Shown here: piece by piece, positions 1 to 5,640 of the stretch
Position numbering within the stretch: position 1 is the first letter of the stretch
Layout of the letters: every line of letters begins with the position of its first letter
Assembly (NCBI GenBank): GCA_011524615.1
Contig: WTJZ01000191.1
Coordinates: 1-12,018 of the forward strand
Reading direction: 5' to 3'
DNA: 12,018 nt
Source of the DNA: Akkermansiaceae bacterium
GTDB lineage: Bacteria; Verrucomicrobiota; Verrucomicrobiia; Verrucomicrobiales; Akkermansiaceae
Translations under genes and position numbers: made by a program
The notes under the pieces: generated by a model
Told to the model about the DNA's origin: nothing
Seen by the model: only the letters and a program-made list of their open reading frames with translations
The model's database searches: none

Positions 1-1166
1 AGGTCCTGAGCCACGGCGCGGGCCTCGGTGTCTGCGGTGATGTAGCCTTCTAGATTGGTAGGGTGGCTGACTTGATGTTGAGCCATGGTTGCAGAGACGG
101 TTTCCCAGATTTGGGGGAACTTGAGTTGTCCATCGATGAAGGCTTGGACGGCTACTTCATTGGCGGCATTGAGTACGGCGGGGAGGGTGCCTCCTACAGA
201 GCCAGCTTCCATGGCGAGGTTAATCGCAGGGAAGTCCTCTCGGCGAGGGGCCGCGAAGGTAAGTTCTGCGATCTCGGCAAAGTTGAGTGGCTTTAAGCCA
301 TTGGGAACTCGATCAGGCCAGGTGATTGCGTATTGGATCGGGAAGCACATGTCGGTTTGACTCAGCTGAGCGAGGATCGAGTGGTCGGTGAACTCTACCA
401 TCGAGTGGATAATACTCTGGTGGTGTACGGTGACGTCGACCTTATCCATTTCGACATCGAAGAGCCAGCGGGCCTCGATCATCTCGAGTGCCTTGTTGAA
501 TAGTGTAGCAGAGTCGAGAGTGATCTTGCGACCCATGGTCCAGGTAGGATGCTTCAGCGCGTCGCCGAGTTGGACATCCCAAAGTCGCTCCGCAGGCCAT
601 AATGACGGATCTCTAAAGGGGCCTCCAGAGGCGGTCAGGATCAGACGGCGGATCTCTTTATCACCTCCTTGGTGTCCTTGGAGACACTGGAAGAGGGCAT
701 TATGCTCACTGTCTACGGGCAGAATGTTGACCCCCTTCTCTCTAGCGCGAGCCATGACGATTTCGCCTGCCATGACGAGGACTTCCTTGCTGGCTAGCGC
801 GATGTCCTTGCCAGCTTCAATCGCAGCGAGTGTCGGATGGAGGCCAGCGGTACCTACGATCGAGACGAGTACCATGTCGGCCTCGCTGATGGTGGAGAGC
901 TCGAGGAGTCCCTCAGATCCCGCATAGACTTCTACCTCAGCTCCGAGAGCTTCCTGGATATAGGGGATGTGGGCGGGATCGGTGATGGAGACTTTTTTGA
1001 CGGAGAATTCCTTAGCCTGTTGGATAAGGGCGTCGACATTATTGCCTGCAGCGAGGGCGACGACCTCCATTCGTTCTGGGACGTCACGAGCGACCTTGAG
1101 GGCGCTCGTACCGATGGATCCGGTTGAACCTAGGATGACTACCTTTTTTCGCTTTATCTCCGCCAT
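1..1166 (-). CDS. dxr: 1-deoxy-D-xylulose 5-phosphate reductoisomerase (3' end beyond window)
   Basis: Second step of the MEP pathway: NADPH-dependent rearrangement and reduction of DXP to 2-C-methyl-D-erythritol 4-phosphate, cytosolic. Reading the minus strand from the ATG at 1166 gives 388 uninterrupted codons to the window edge; the family is about 380-400 residues, so only the last few residues are missing. Visible motifs: NADPH-binding GSTGSIG (13-19), ALASKEVL (123-130), metal-binding D152 and E154 in PVDSEHN, ASGGPF (179-184), HPTWTMGRKI (206-215), and the third acidic metal ligand E231 in MIEA. Position 126 is Ser where Escherichia coli has Asn (ANKE). Third codon positions are C-rich, the opposite of the divergent plus-strand neighbour. 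No Shine-Dalgarno site precedes the ATG. It is divergent from the AI-2E gene across 113 bp. In many bacteria dxr is followed by rseP; that would lie beyond the left edge. Confidence 0.97.
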   Translation of the reverse strand, partial: MAEIKRKKVVILGSTGSIGTSALKVARDVPERMEVVALAAGNNVDALIQQAKEFSVKKVSITDPAHIPYIQEALGAEVEVYAGSEGLLELSTISEADMVLVSIVGTAGLHPTLAAIEAGKDIALASKEVLVMAGEIVMARAREKGVNILPVDSEHNALFQCLQGHQGGDKEIRRLILTASGGPFRDPSLWPAERLWDVQLGDALKHPTWTMGRKITLDSATLFNKALEMIEARWLFDVEMDKVDVTVHHQSIIHSMVEFTDHSILAQLSQTDMCFPIQYAITWPDRVPNGLKPLNFAEIAELTFAAPRREDFPAINLAMEAGSVGGTLPAVLNAANEVAVQAFIDGQLKFPQIWETVSATMAQHQVSHPTNLEGYITADTEARAVAQD

Positions 1167-1263
1167 ATCAGATAAGGTTGAACGAGAAAACTATCATAAT
1201 ATCCAGAGAAAAAAGCGGGATTATGAAAAACTACGCTTTTTGTAATAGCGAAATGGTGACGAC

Positions 1264-1277
1264 CTGATAAAACGCAT
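1264..1277 (+). promoter_or_regulatory. Leader motif shared with murA (possible -10 region)
   Basis: The 14-base string CTGATAAAACGCAT lies just before the AI-2E start. It matches the murA leader string CTGATAAAACACAT (10649-10662) with one difference. GATAAA could serve as a -10 hexamer, which would give a transcript starting at or almost at the ATG. No good -35 hexamer lies at the right distance in either copy, so this is a weak call; chance similarity is a real alternative. Confidence 0.2.
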
Positions 1278-1279
1278 TC

Positions 1280-2623
1280 ATGAAGATGCCCTCAGATTTC
1301 CAACGTAAGGTTTGGTTCAATGCCTTGACTGCGATTTGTATCGTAGCGATTGGTGCGATTTTTGTGGGAGGGGTTTGGCTGACAGGAGAGGTGCTCGCGT
1401 ACCTTCAGCCTGTTTTAGTTCCCTTAGCGGTAGCGGGGATTACGGCTTACTTGTTAGACCCATTGGTCTCATGGTTAGAGAAGAAGAAGCGCATGACGCG
1501 TCTGCGCGCGATCTTGGTGATCTTCTTTATCGGAGCGATCGCGGTAGCGGGCTTTACGACGATGATCGCGGTACCTCTGAGCGGGCAAGTGAAGAAGCTG
1601 TCTAGTAATCGGACGGTCTACGCAGAAAAGGCGGGGAAAATGATCCAAGAACTAGGGAAGGTAGATGGCTTAGTAGAGGCTCTGCCTGAACCTCTCCAAG
1701 GATTCTTCCCTCAGGAGGAGAAGAAGGAAGAGGAGGAGTTCATCCTCTCTACAGAGGGCGAGGTCGTTGCTCCGAGTCTGATGAATGCGTATCGTGACTA
1801 TATGCAGCAGGGAGCGATCGTTGCTCCAGATGAGCCAGAACCGGAGGAAGAGGTCGACCTGTCAGTGGCGGGGCTGCTAGATTCATTCGGAGCGAGCATT
1901 CCAGACTTAGCGAAAAAGGCGGTGGAAGGTGTGACTCGAGGAACCTCTAAGTTATTCGGGGTGGTGGGGTATTCTCTCGGCTTTGTGATGGTGCCGATCT
2001 ATCTCTTCTTCTTCCTGCGAGATAGCGTTAAGATTCAGCGTAGTTGGCAGCAGTTTATCCCCCTGAGGGCCTCTAAGTTTAAGGATGAGGTGATTTCTGT
2101 CTTAACTGAGATTAATGCGTACTTGATTTCGTTCTTCAGGGGGCAGGTCTTGGTTTCGATTATTGATGGTGTTTTAGTCGGCTTTGTGCTCAAGATGTTT
2201 GGTCATCCCTTTGCGATTTTGATCGGGATCGCGCTCGCAATTCTCGGTGTTATTCCGTTCATCGGGAATGTGATCTGTCTTATTCCGGCGGCGGTGACTG
2301 CTTATGCCCACTTCTCCGTAGAGTCAGAGCAGTATTGGTTAGGGGATAACCCTTGGTCTTATGTGATGATGGTGGTCGCGGTCTTCATCATTGTGCAGCA
2401 GATTAACTCCTTGGTGACGGCGCCGAAGATTGTGGGTGACTCAGTAGGGCTGCATCCGATGACTGTCATCTTTTCGATGCTGTTTTGGTCCTTACTGTTG
2501 GGGGGATTCTTGGGTGCACTGTTGGCTGTTCCTATGACGGCGGCGGTGAAGGTACTCTTCACTCGATATGTTTGGCAAAAGCGCGTCAAAGGGGAGCTCG
2601 TTGGTGCGGTAGCGGCTGACTAG
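1280..2623 (+). CDS. AI-2E family (PerM/YdiK-like) membrane protein with acidic loop insertion
   Basis: Polytopic inner-membrane protein of 447 residues. The family is named for the AI-2 exporter TqsA, but members also include ion/proton antiporters and proteins of unknown substrate, so the cargo here cannot be named. Hydrophobic segments are visible near 14-35, 43-62, 76-100, 228-247, 290-306, 310-344, 361-376 and 395-420. The family signature is clear in the C-terminal half: GVIPFIGN (323-330), and APKIVGDSVGLHP (381-393), matching the usual EPKI-G-SVGLHP block. Residues 145-192, in the loop after the third helix, are strongly acidic (runs EEKKEEEE and EPEPEEE), which is unusual for the family. 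The ATG at 1280 is kept because it leaves a short cytosolic N-terminus before helix 1; the ATG at codon 3 is an alternative. No Shine-Dalgarno site is visible. Third codon positions are rich in G and T. Convergent with scpB. Confidence 0.9.
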   Translation: MKMPSDFQRKVWFNALTAICIVAIGAIFVGGVWLTGEVLAYLQPVLVPLAVAGITAYLLDPLVSWLEKKKRMTRLRAILVIFFIGAIAVAGFTTMIAVPLSGQVKKLSSNRTVYAEKAGKMIQELGKVDGLVEALPEPLQGFFPQEEKKEEEEFILSTEGEVVAPSLMNAYRDYMQQGAIVAPDEPEPEEEVDLSVAGLLDSFGASIPDLAKKAVEGVTRGTSKLFGVVGYSLGFVMVPIYLFFFLRDSVKIQRSWQQFIPLRASKFKDEVISVLTEINAYLISFFRGQVLVSIIDGVLVGFVLKMFGHPFAILIGIALAILGVIPFIGNVICLIPAAVTAYAHFSVESEQYWLGDNPWSYVMMVVAVFIIVQQINSLVTAPKIVGDSVGLHPMTVIFSMLFWSLLLGGFLGALLAVPMTAAVKVLFTRYVWQKRVKGELVGAVAAD

Positions 2624-2661
2624 TGGAGGCTCGCCCACAGGCGATCCTGATCCCGCTCCAC
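2623..2661. repeat. Palindrome 1: hairpin directly after the AI-2E stop
   Basis: Outer arms GTGGAG (2623-2628) and CTCCAC (2656-2661) enclose an inner stem TCGCC/GGCGA (2631-2635 with 2640-2644) closed by a CACA loop. The outer arm begins inside the AI-2E stop codon. There is no T-tract on either side, so it is not a standard intrinsic terminator. It is the first of a cluster of palindromes filling this convergent intergenic interval. Confidence 0.7.
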
Positions 2662-2698
2662 CTCTATCAGCGTGACGAAGAGGCGAGGCGTTACGTTC

Positions 2699-2718
2699 GG
2701 CGGGATATTGGCTCCGCC
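2699..2718. repeat. Palindrome 2: short GC stem
   Basis: GGCGG (2699-2703) pairs with CCGCC (2714-2718) over a 10-base loop. It is weak alone and listed because it sits between two much stronger palindromes. A further 5 bp pairing, CCTCT (2661-2665) with AGAGG (2679-2683), lies just to its left. Confidence 0.4.
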
Positions 2719-2722
2719 TAAA

Positions 2723-2783
2723 CATAGGCCTCCAGGATGCACCTTGGTCGCCTTTGGCGACCAAGCCATCCCTGCGGCCTATG
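2723..2783. repeat. Palindrome 3: large nested hairpin, REP-like
   Basis: Three stacked perfect stems share one axis: CATAGGCC/GGCCTATG (2723-2730 with 2776-2783), GGATG/CATCC (2735-2739 with 2767-2771), and CTTGGTCGCC/GGCGACCAAG (2743-2752 with 2756-2765) closed by a TTT triloop. That is 23 paired bases per arm in 61 bases, separated by small internal loops. It has no T-tract, so it is not a classic terminator. The architecture resembles REP or MITE-type palindromes or a structured RNA; which of these is inference. Confidence 0.85.
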
Positions 2784-2792
2784 CTGGAATCG

Positions 2793-2815
2793 ACCCGCCC
2801 TTATCAGGGCTGGGT
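2793..2815. repeat. Palindrome 4: hairpin with one bulged base
   Basis: ACCCGCCCT (2793-2801) pairs with AGGGC, a bulged T, and GGGT (2806-2815), closed by a TATC loop: nine base pairs. It abuts the transposase-like relic and completes the palindrome cluster between the AI-2E gene and scpB. Confidence 0.65.
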
Positions 2816-2859
2816 GAATGGAATTTGAGAGTTGAATGGAGACGTTGCGAGTTAGTATA
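2806..2859 (-). pseudogene. Possible relic of an IS3-type transposase C-terminus
   Basis: On the minus strand just downstream of scpB, 18 codons read YTNSQRLHSTLKFHSPSP. This resembles the C-terminal signature of IS3-family OrfB transposases (typically YYN-QRLHSTLGY-SP). The DDE core and all upstream transposase sequence are absent: the same frame runs back into scpB in a different phase. If real, it is a tiny decayed fragment left by an insertion. The match is short and could be chance, so confidence is modest. Confidence 0.4.
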
Positions 2860-2881
2860 GGTGATTACTGCTCGAACGGTA

Positions 2882-3508
2882 TTACTCGCGCTCGGTACTC
2901 TGTTGGTAGTCCCCCAGGGCGAGTTGATCATCACTCTCATCTTGCTGGAAGGTAGTAGGCCACGCGAGGTTCTGTAGGTCTTCCGCATTGGGGAGTTCAT
3001 TGATCGATTTGATACCGAAGTGATCGTAGAAGAAGTCGGTAGTCGAATAGAGCAGAGGGCGGCCAGGGACTTCCGCCCGTCCAGAGATTTTGACCAGCCC
3101 CGCGTCGAGGAGCTTTTGCACGAGTGAGTCTGAGGAAACTCCTCGGATCGACTCGATAGAGGCCTTAGTTGTCGGCTGTCGGTATGCGATGATTGCGAGT
3201 GTCTCTAGGGTTGCTTGGCTGAGTCGCGTGCTTTTTGGGCGCGGATGAAGTGGTGTGAGGTAATCTGAGAATTCTGCCCTAGTGAAGAATTTCCACCCCT
3301 TGGCCGTATCGATAATCGTGAAGCTACGCCCTGTGGCTTCATAGTACTCATTGAGTTCATGGATACAGAGATGAATTTGCTCCTCGGATGTTTGTCGGAA
3401 CTCCGGGTTAGCAGACTGCTCCTTGAGATACTGTTGAATCGCATTTGCCGAGAGGCCGTCGCCTGTGGAGATTAAGTAGGCTTCGATAACAGCGGAGAGT
3501 TGGGGCAT
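2882..3508 (-). CDS. scpB: Segregation and condensation protein B
   Basis: ScpB dimerises through winged-helix domains and binds ScpA, the kleisin of the SMC-ScpAB condensin that organises and separates chromosomes. The 208-residue product fits the family (roughly 180-220). The N-terminal part (about 1-85) forms the first winged helix. The second holds the most conserved block, LSQATLETLAIIAYRQPTTK (about residues 96-115), followed by SIESIRGVSSDSLVQKLLDAGLV and GRAEVPGRPLLYSTTDFF, both family hallmarks. The C-terminal tail after about 175 is polar and poorly conserved. Its usual partner scpA is not in this window. The gene is separated from upstream dnaJ by a strong terminator, so it is probably transcribed on its own. 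The bases before the ATG contain no Shine-Dalgarno site; a promoter-like pair would place transcription initiation almost at the ATG. Confidence 0.95.
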   Translation of the reverse strand: MPQLSAVIEAYLISTGDGLSANAIQQYLKEQSANPEFRQTSEEQIHLCIHELNEYYEATGRSFTIIDTAKGWKFFTRAEFSDYLTPLHPRPKSTRLSQATLETLAIIAYRQPTTKASIESIRGVSSDSLVQKLLDAGLVKISGRAEVPGRPLLYSTTDFFYDHFGIKSINELPNAEDLQNLAWPTTFQQDESDDQLALGDYQQSTERE

Positions 3509-3513
3509 AGAGG

Positions 3514-3542
3514 TATCTAATGGGATTAGGAGGAAATCTCAA
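3514..3542 (-). promoter_or_regulatory. Candidate scpB promoter, possibly leaderless
   Basis: On the minus strand TTGAGA (3542-3537) and TAGATA (3519-3514) are separated by 17 bases. The -35 matches TTGACA at five of six positions; the -10 matches TATAAT at only three. Initiation about seven bases on would fall at the scpB ATG (3508), giving little or no leader, consistent with the missing ribosome binding site. It lies correctly between the dnaJ terminator and scpB. Confidence 0.3.
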
Positions 3543-3589
3543 CTGGATTTTTAGCAATGGTAGAGAGATTCATAGGTGACCTGGGGGAC

Positions 3590-3621
3590 AAAAAAAGCGA
3601 AGCCCCTAGAGGCTTCGCTTT
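3590..3621 (-). terminator. Intrinsic terminator of the grpE-dnaJ unit
   Basis: On the minus strand AAAGCGAAGCC and GGCTTCGCTTT form a perfect 11 bp stem over a six-base loop, running into seven T residues (complement of A 3590-3596). It starts 23 bases after the dnaJ stop. The A-rich foot and T-tract make this a textbook Rho-independent terminator, isolating dnaJ from scpB. Confidence 0.92.
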
Positions 3622-3643
3622 GATTCTGATTGTTAGAGATCCT

Positions 3644-4789
3644 TTACTTGCCGAAGAATTTCTTCGCCTTCTCGAGGAATGACCCAGAGAGTGGGGCATT
3701 CTCATCACCAATTGACTCAGCAAAGGAGACGAGCTTCTCTTTTTGGTTTGTGTCGAGTTTGGTTGGAACTTCTACTCGTACTTCTACGAGGAGGTCTCCT
3801 TTACGTCCTGTCTGGAGATTAGGCATGCCTTTCTCACGGAGGCGGAAGAGAGTACCACCTTGTGTCCCCGCAGGGATCTTGATAGAGGCCTTACCGACGA
3901 GGGTAGGCACATCGATCTCTCCTCCGAGGGTACAGGTTGAGAACGGAGTAGGGACTTCACACTCGAGAGTGTCACCGTCACGCTCGAAGACATCATGAGG
4001 GGCGACCTCGAGGAAGACATATAAGTCACCGTCTGGACCGCCATTCACGCCTGAGTCTCCGTTACCGGTAGAGCGTAGACGTGTACCGGTAGAGACACCC
4101 GCAGGGATACGGAGTTTGATACGGTCGAGCTTTTGTTCACGGCCAGTTCCTTCGCAGGTGTCACATGGATCAGAGATCGTCGACCCGGTACCATTACAGG
4201 TAGGACATGTCGTTTGTTGGATGAAGATACCCGCTTGACGCGTGACGACACCAGAGCCGTTACAGGTAGAACAGGTTTGCTTACCTTTGCCACTCTTAGA
4301 GCCAGAACCTCGGCAAGGGGTACAGGAGGCAAACTTTTCGATTTCGAGTTCCTTCTCTACACCTGTAGCCGCTTCTTCGAGTGTGATCTCGAGATCATAT
4401 CGTAGATCGCTACCTTTTTGGGCAGCAGAGCGACCACCACGGCGGCCACCGCCTCCGAAGAGGTCTTCGAATCCACCTCCACCACCGAAGGCACCACCAA
4501 ACACTTGAGAGAAGATGTCCATTGGGTCGTGATAGCCACCACGACCACCTCCGCCTCCCATGCCTCCTTCGAAGGCTTGGTGTCCATAGCGGTCATAGGC
4601 TGCACGCTTATCTTCATCACTGAGGATCTCGTATGCGTAGCCGATCTCCTTGAACTTATCCTCTGCTGATGGATCGTCAGGGTTCTTATCTGGGTGATAC
4701 TTTACCGCGAGCTTACGGTAAGCCTTCTTGATTTCTGGGCCCGTTGCAGACTTGCTGACACCGAGCGTTTCATATAAATCTTCTTTCAT
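3644..4789 (-). CDS. dnaJ: Chaperone DnaJ (Hsp40, type I)
   Basis: Co-chaperone that delivers unfolded clients to DnaK and stimulates its ATPase. The full type I architecture is present in 381 residues: J domain (about 4-70) with the essential HPD at 32-34; Gly/Phe-rich linker (about 74-121); a zinc-binding cysteine-rich domain with all four CxxCxGxG repeats (Cys pairs 156/159, 173/176, 195/198, 209/212); and C-terminal substrate-binding domains with RIPAGVSTGTRLR and IKIPAGTQGGTLFRL. The start follows the grpE stop by 2 bp, so translation is very likely coupled and both come from one transcript; no Shine-Dalgarno site lies in the end of grpE. A strong terminator follows. dnaK and hrcA are not adjacent, and no CIRCE-like inverted repeat is seen upstream of grpE. 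Confidence 0.98.
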   Translation of the reverse strand: MKEDLYETLGVSKSATGPEIKKAYRKLAVKYHPDKNPDDPSAEDKFKEIGYAYEILSDEDKRAAYDRYGHQAFEGGMGGGGGRGGYHDPMDIFSQVFGGAFGGGGGFEDLFGGGGRRGGRSAAQKGSDLRYDLEITLEEAATGVEKELEIEKFASCTPCRGSGSKSGKGKQTCSTCNGSGVVTRQAGIFIQQTTCPTCNGTGSTISDPCDTCEGTGREQKLDRIKLRIPAGVSTGTRLRSTGNGDSGVNGGPDGDLYVFLEVAPHDVFERDGDTLECEVPTPFSTCTLGGEIDVPTLVGKASIKIPAGTQGGTLFRLREKGMPNLQTGRKGDLLVEVRVEVPTKLDTNQKEKLVSFAESIGDENAPLSGSFLEKAKKFFGK

Positions 4790-4791
4790 AA

Positions 4792-5397
4792 TTATTCAGC
4801 AGCAGGTTCAGCACTCTCTTCTTCGCCTTCTTCTTCAGCTTTTGGGGCTGCTGCGACAACGACGTTTGCCGCGCGGAGGAGGTTGTCATGGAGGGTGTAC
4901 CCAGGGCGGATGGTGCGGATGACAGTTCCCTCCGCTACTTCTGTTGTCTCTTCTTGTGAGATAGCTTCGTGTAGGTTGTGGTCAAACTCTTGCCCTGTTG
5001 GCTCAAATGTTTTGACCCCATTGTTAGTGAGGAACTCATCGATCTGATCCTTCACCATCTTCATGCCGAGATAGATCATGGAGGATTGATCAGCGGAGGC
5101 TGCATCGAGCCCCATCTTGAAGTTATCGAGAACAGGAAGGAGTTCTCCTAGGAGTCCTTTATTCCCGTACTTACGAGCTTCTTGTAGGTCGCGAGCCACG
5201 CGCTTGCGGTAGTTCTCTAGCTCTGCTGCTGTGCGGACTGCTTGATCCTTCCACTTAGCGACTTCTGCCTCTAGTGCTTGTTCTGGAGTGAGTTCAGGTT
5301 CTACTGTTTCTACCTCTGTAGTTTCCTCTACTGTGGCTTCTGCAGTTTCGTTTACTGGAACTTCTTCGATCTCCGATTTTTCTTCAGTGTTACTCAT
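4792..5397 (-). CDS. grpE: Nucleotide exchange factor GrpE
   Basis: Homodimeric cofactor that releases ADP from DnaK, resetting the DnaK-DnaJ folding cycle. The product is 201 residues. A low-complexity acidic N-terminus (about 1-40, rich in Glu, Thr and Val) precedes the long dimerising helix (about 40-95, with ELENYRKRVARDLQEARKYG). The family core follows: LLGELLPVLDNF, then the beta domain with GQEFDHNLHEAIS, GTVIRTIRPGY and DNLLRAANVVVA. The C-terminus adds another acidic Ala/Glu tail. It is first in a two-gene unit with dnaJ. A short upstream reading frame ends in an ATGA overlap with the grpE start. No recognised heat-shock element (CIRCE or sigma-32 type) is visible in the 243 bp upstream, so regulation cannot be read from the sequence. 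Confidence 0.96.
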   Translation of the reverse strand: MSNTEEKSEIEEVPVNETAEATVEETTEVETVEPELTPEQALEAEVAKWKDQAVRTAAELENYRKRVARDLQEARKYGNKGLLGELLPVLDNFKMGLDAASADQSSMIYLGMKMVKDQIDEFLTNNGVKTFEPTGQEFDHNLHEAISQEETTEVAEGTVIRTIRPGYTLHDNLLRAANVVVAAAPKAEEEGEEESAEPAAE

Positions 5398-5442
5398 ACA
5401 AACTTCATCGTAACTATCGGGAGAAATTGCCAGCGAAATTGT

Positions 5443-5460
5443 TGCTTAAAAGCATTTTTT
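5443..5460. repeat. Perfect 12-base palindrome in the grpE leader
   Basis: TGCTTAAAAGCA (5443-5454) is a perfect palindrome followed on the plus strand by a run of seven T (5455-5461). It lies about 45-55 bases upstream of the grpE ATG. No plus-strand gene would use it as a terminator, and the stem is AT-rich and too tight to fold well. It could be an operator for grpE-dnaJ, or nothing. Confidence 0.25.
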
Positions 5461-5640
5461 TGAGACCTTCTTGCTGTTTGGTTGCGGTGAGAGACATTCA
5501 TGGTCACCAAAATCAGTCTCAGGAGGTCAATAGGGATCAGGTCGAAGCCGTATTCTACTAGTGGTGAGGTGGGCCAATGAAGGGATGTCTGGATCGTTCG
5601 GCCGCTAAAAAAGTAGGAGCAAGACCCTTTCCGAGGTTCC

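Larger units (their letters stand above)
2624..2881. other. Non-coding convergent interval filled with palindromes
   Basis: These 258 bases between the AI-2E stop (plus) and the scpB stop (minus) hold no credible gene. They contain at least four palindromes (2623-2661, 2699-2718, 2723-2783, 2793-2815) and a possible transposase relic (2806-2859). No T-rich intrinsic terminator is visible for either gene, so the hairpins may slow or end transcription from both sides, or may simply be a repeat that landed between convergent genes. Confidence 0.6.

Noticed and set aside
388..927. Long plus-strand reading frame of 179 codons, with others at 85-360 and 837-1127
   Set aside because: They lie wholly opposite dxr, whose minus-strand frame has all catalytic motifs; the plus-strand translations are Ser/Arg-rich with no recognisable domain.
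2492..2764. Minus-strand frame of 90 codons overlapping the AI-2E C-terminus
   Set aside because: It is half antisense to a well-supported membrane protein gene and half inside palindromes; the product is Gly/Pro/Arg-rich with no known motif.
2672..2860. Plus-strand frame of 62 codons in the AI-2E/scpB gap
   Set aside because: It reads straight through the nested palindromes, which gives a frame without stops by composition; no start signal or domain is seen.
5398..5640. tRNA or small RNA in the phosphatase-grpE gap
   Set aside because: I looked for an acceptor stem, a GTTC-type T-arm and a strong stable fold and found none; only short weak pairings such as GAGAC with GTCTC.
5398..5640. CIRCE heat-shock operator upstream of grpE
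   Set aside because: No copy of the TTAGCACTC / GAGTGCTAA arms, even imperfect, is visible.
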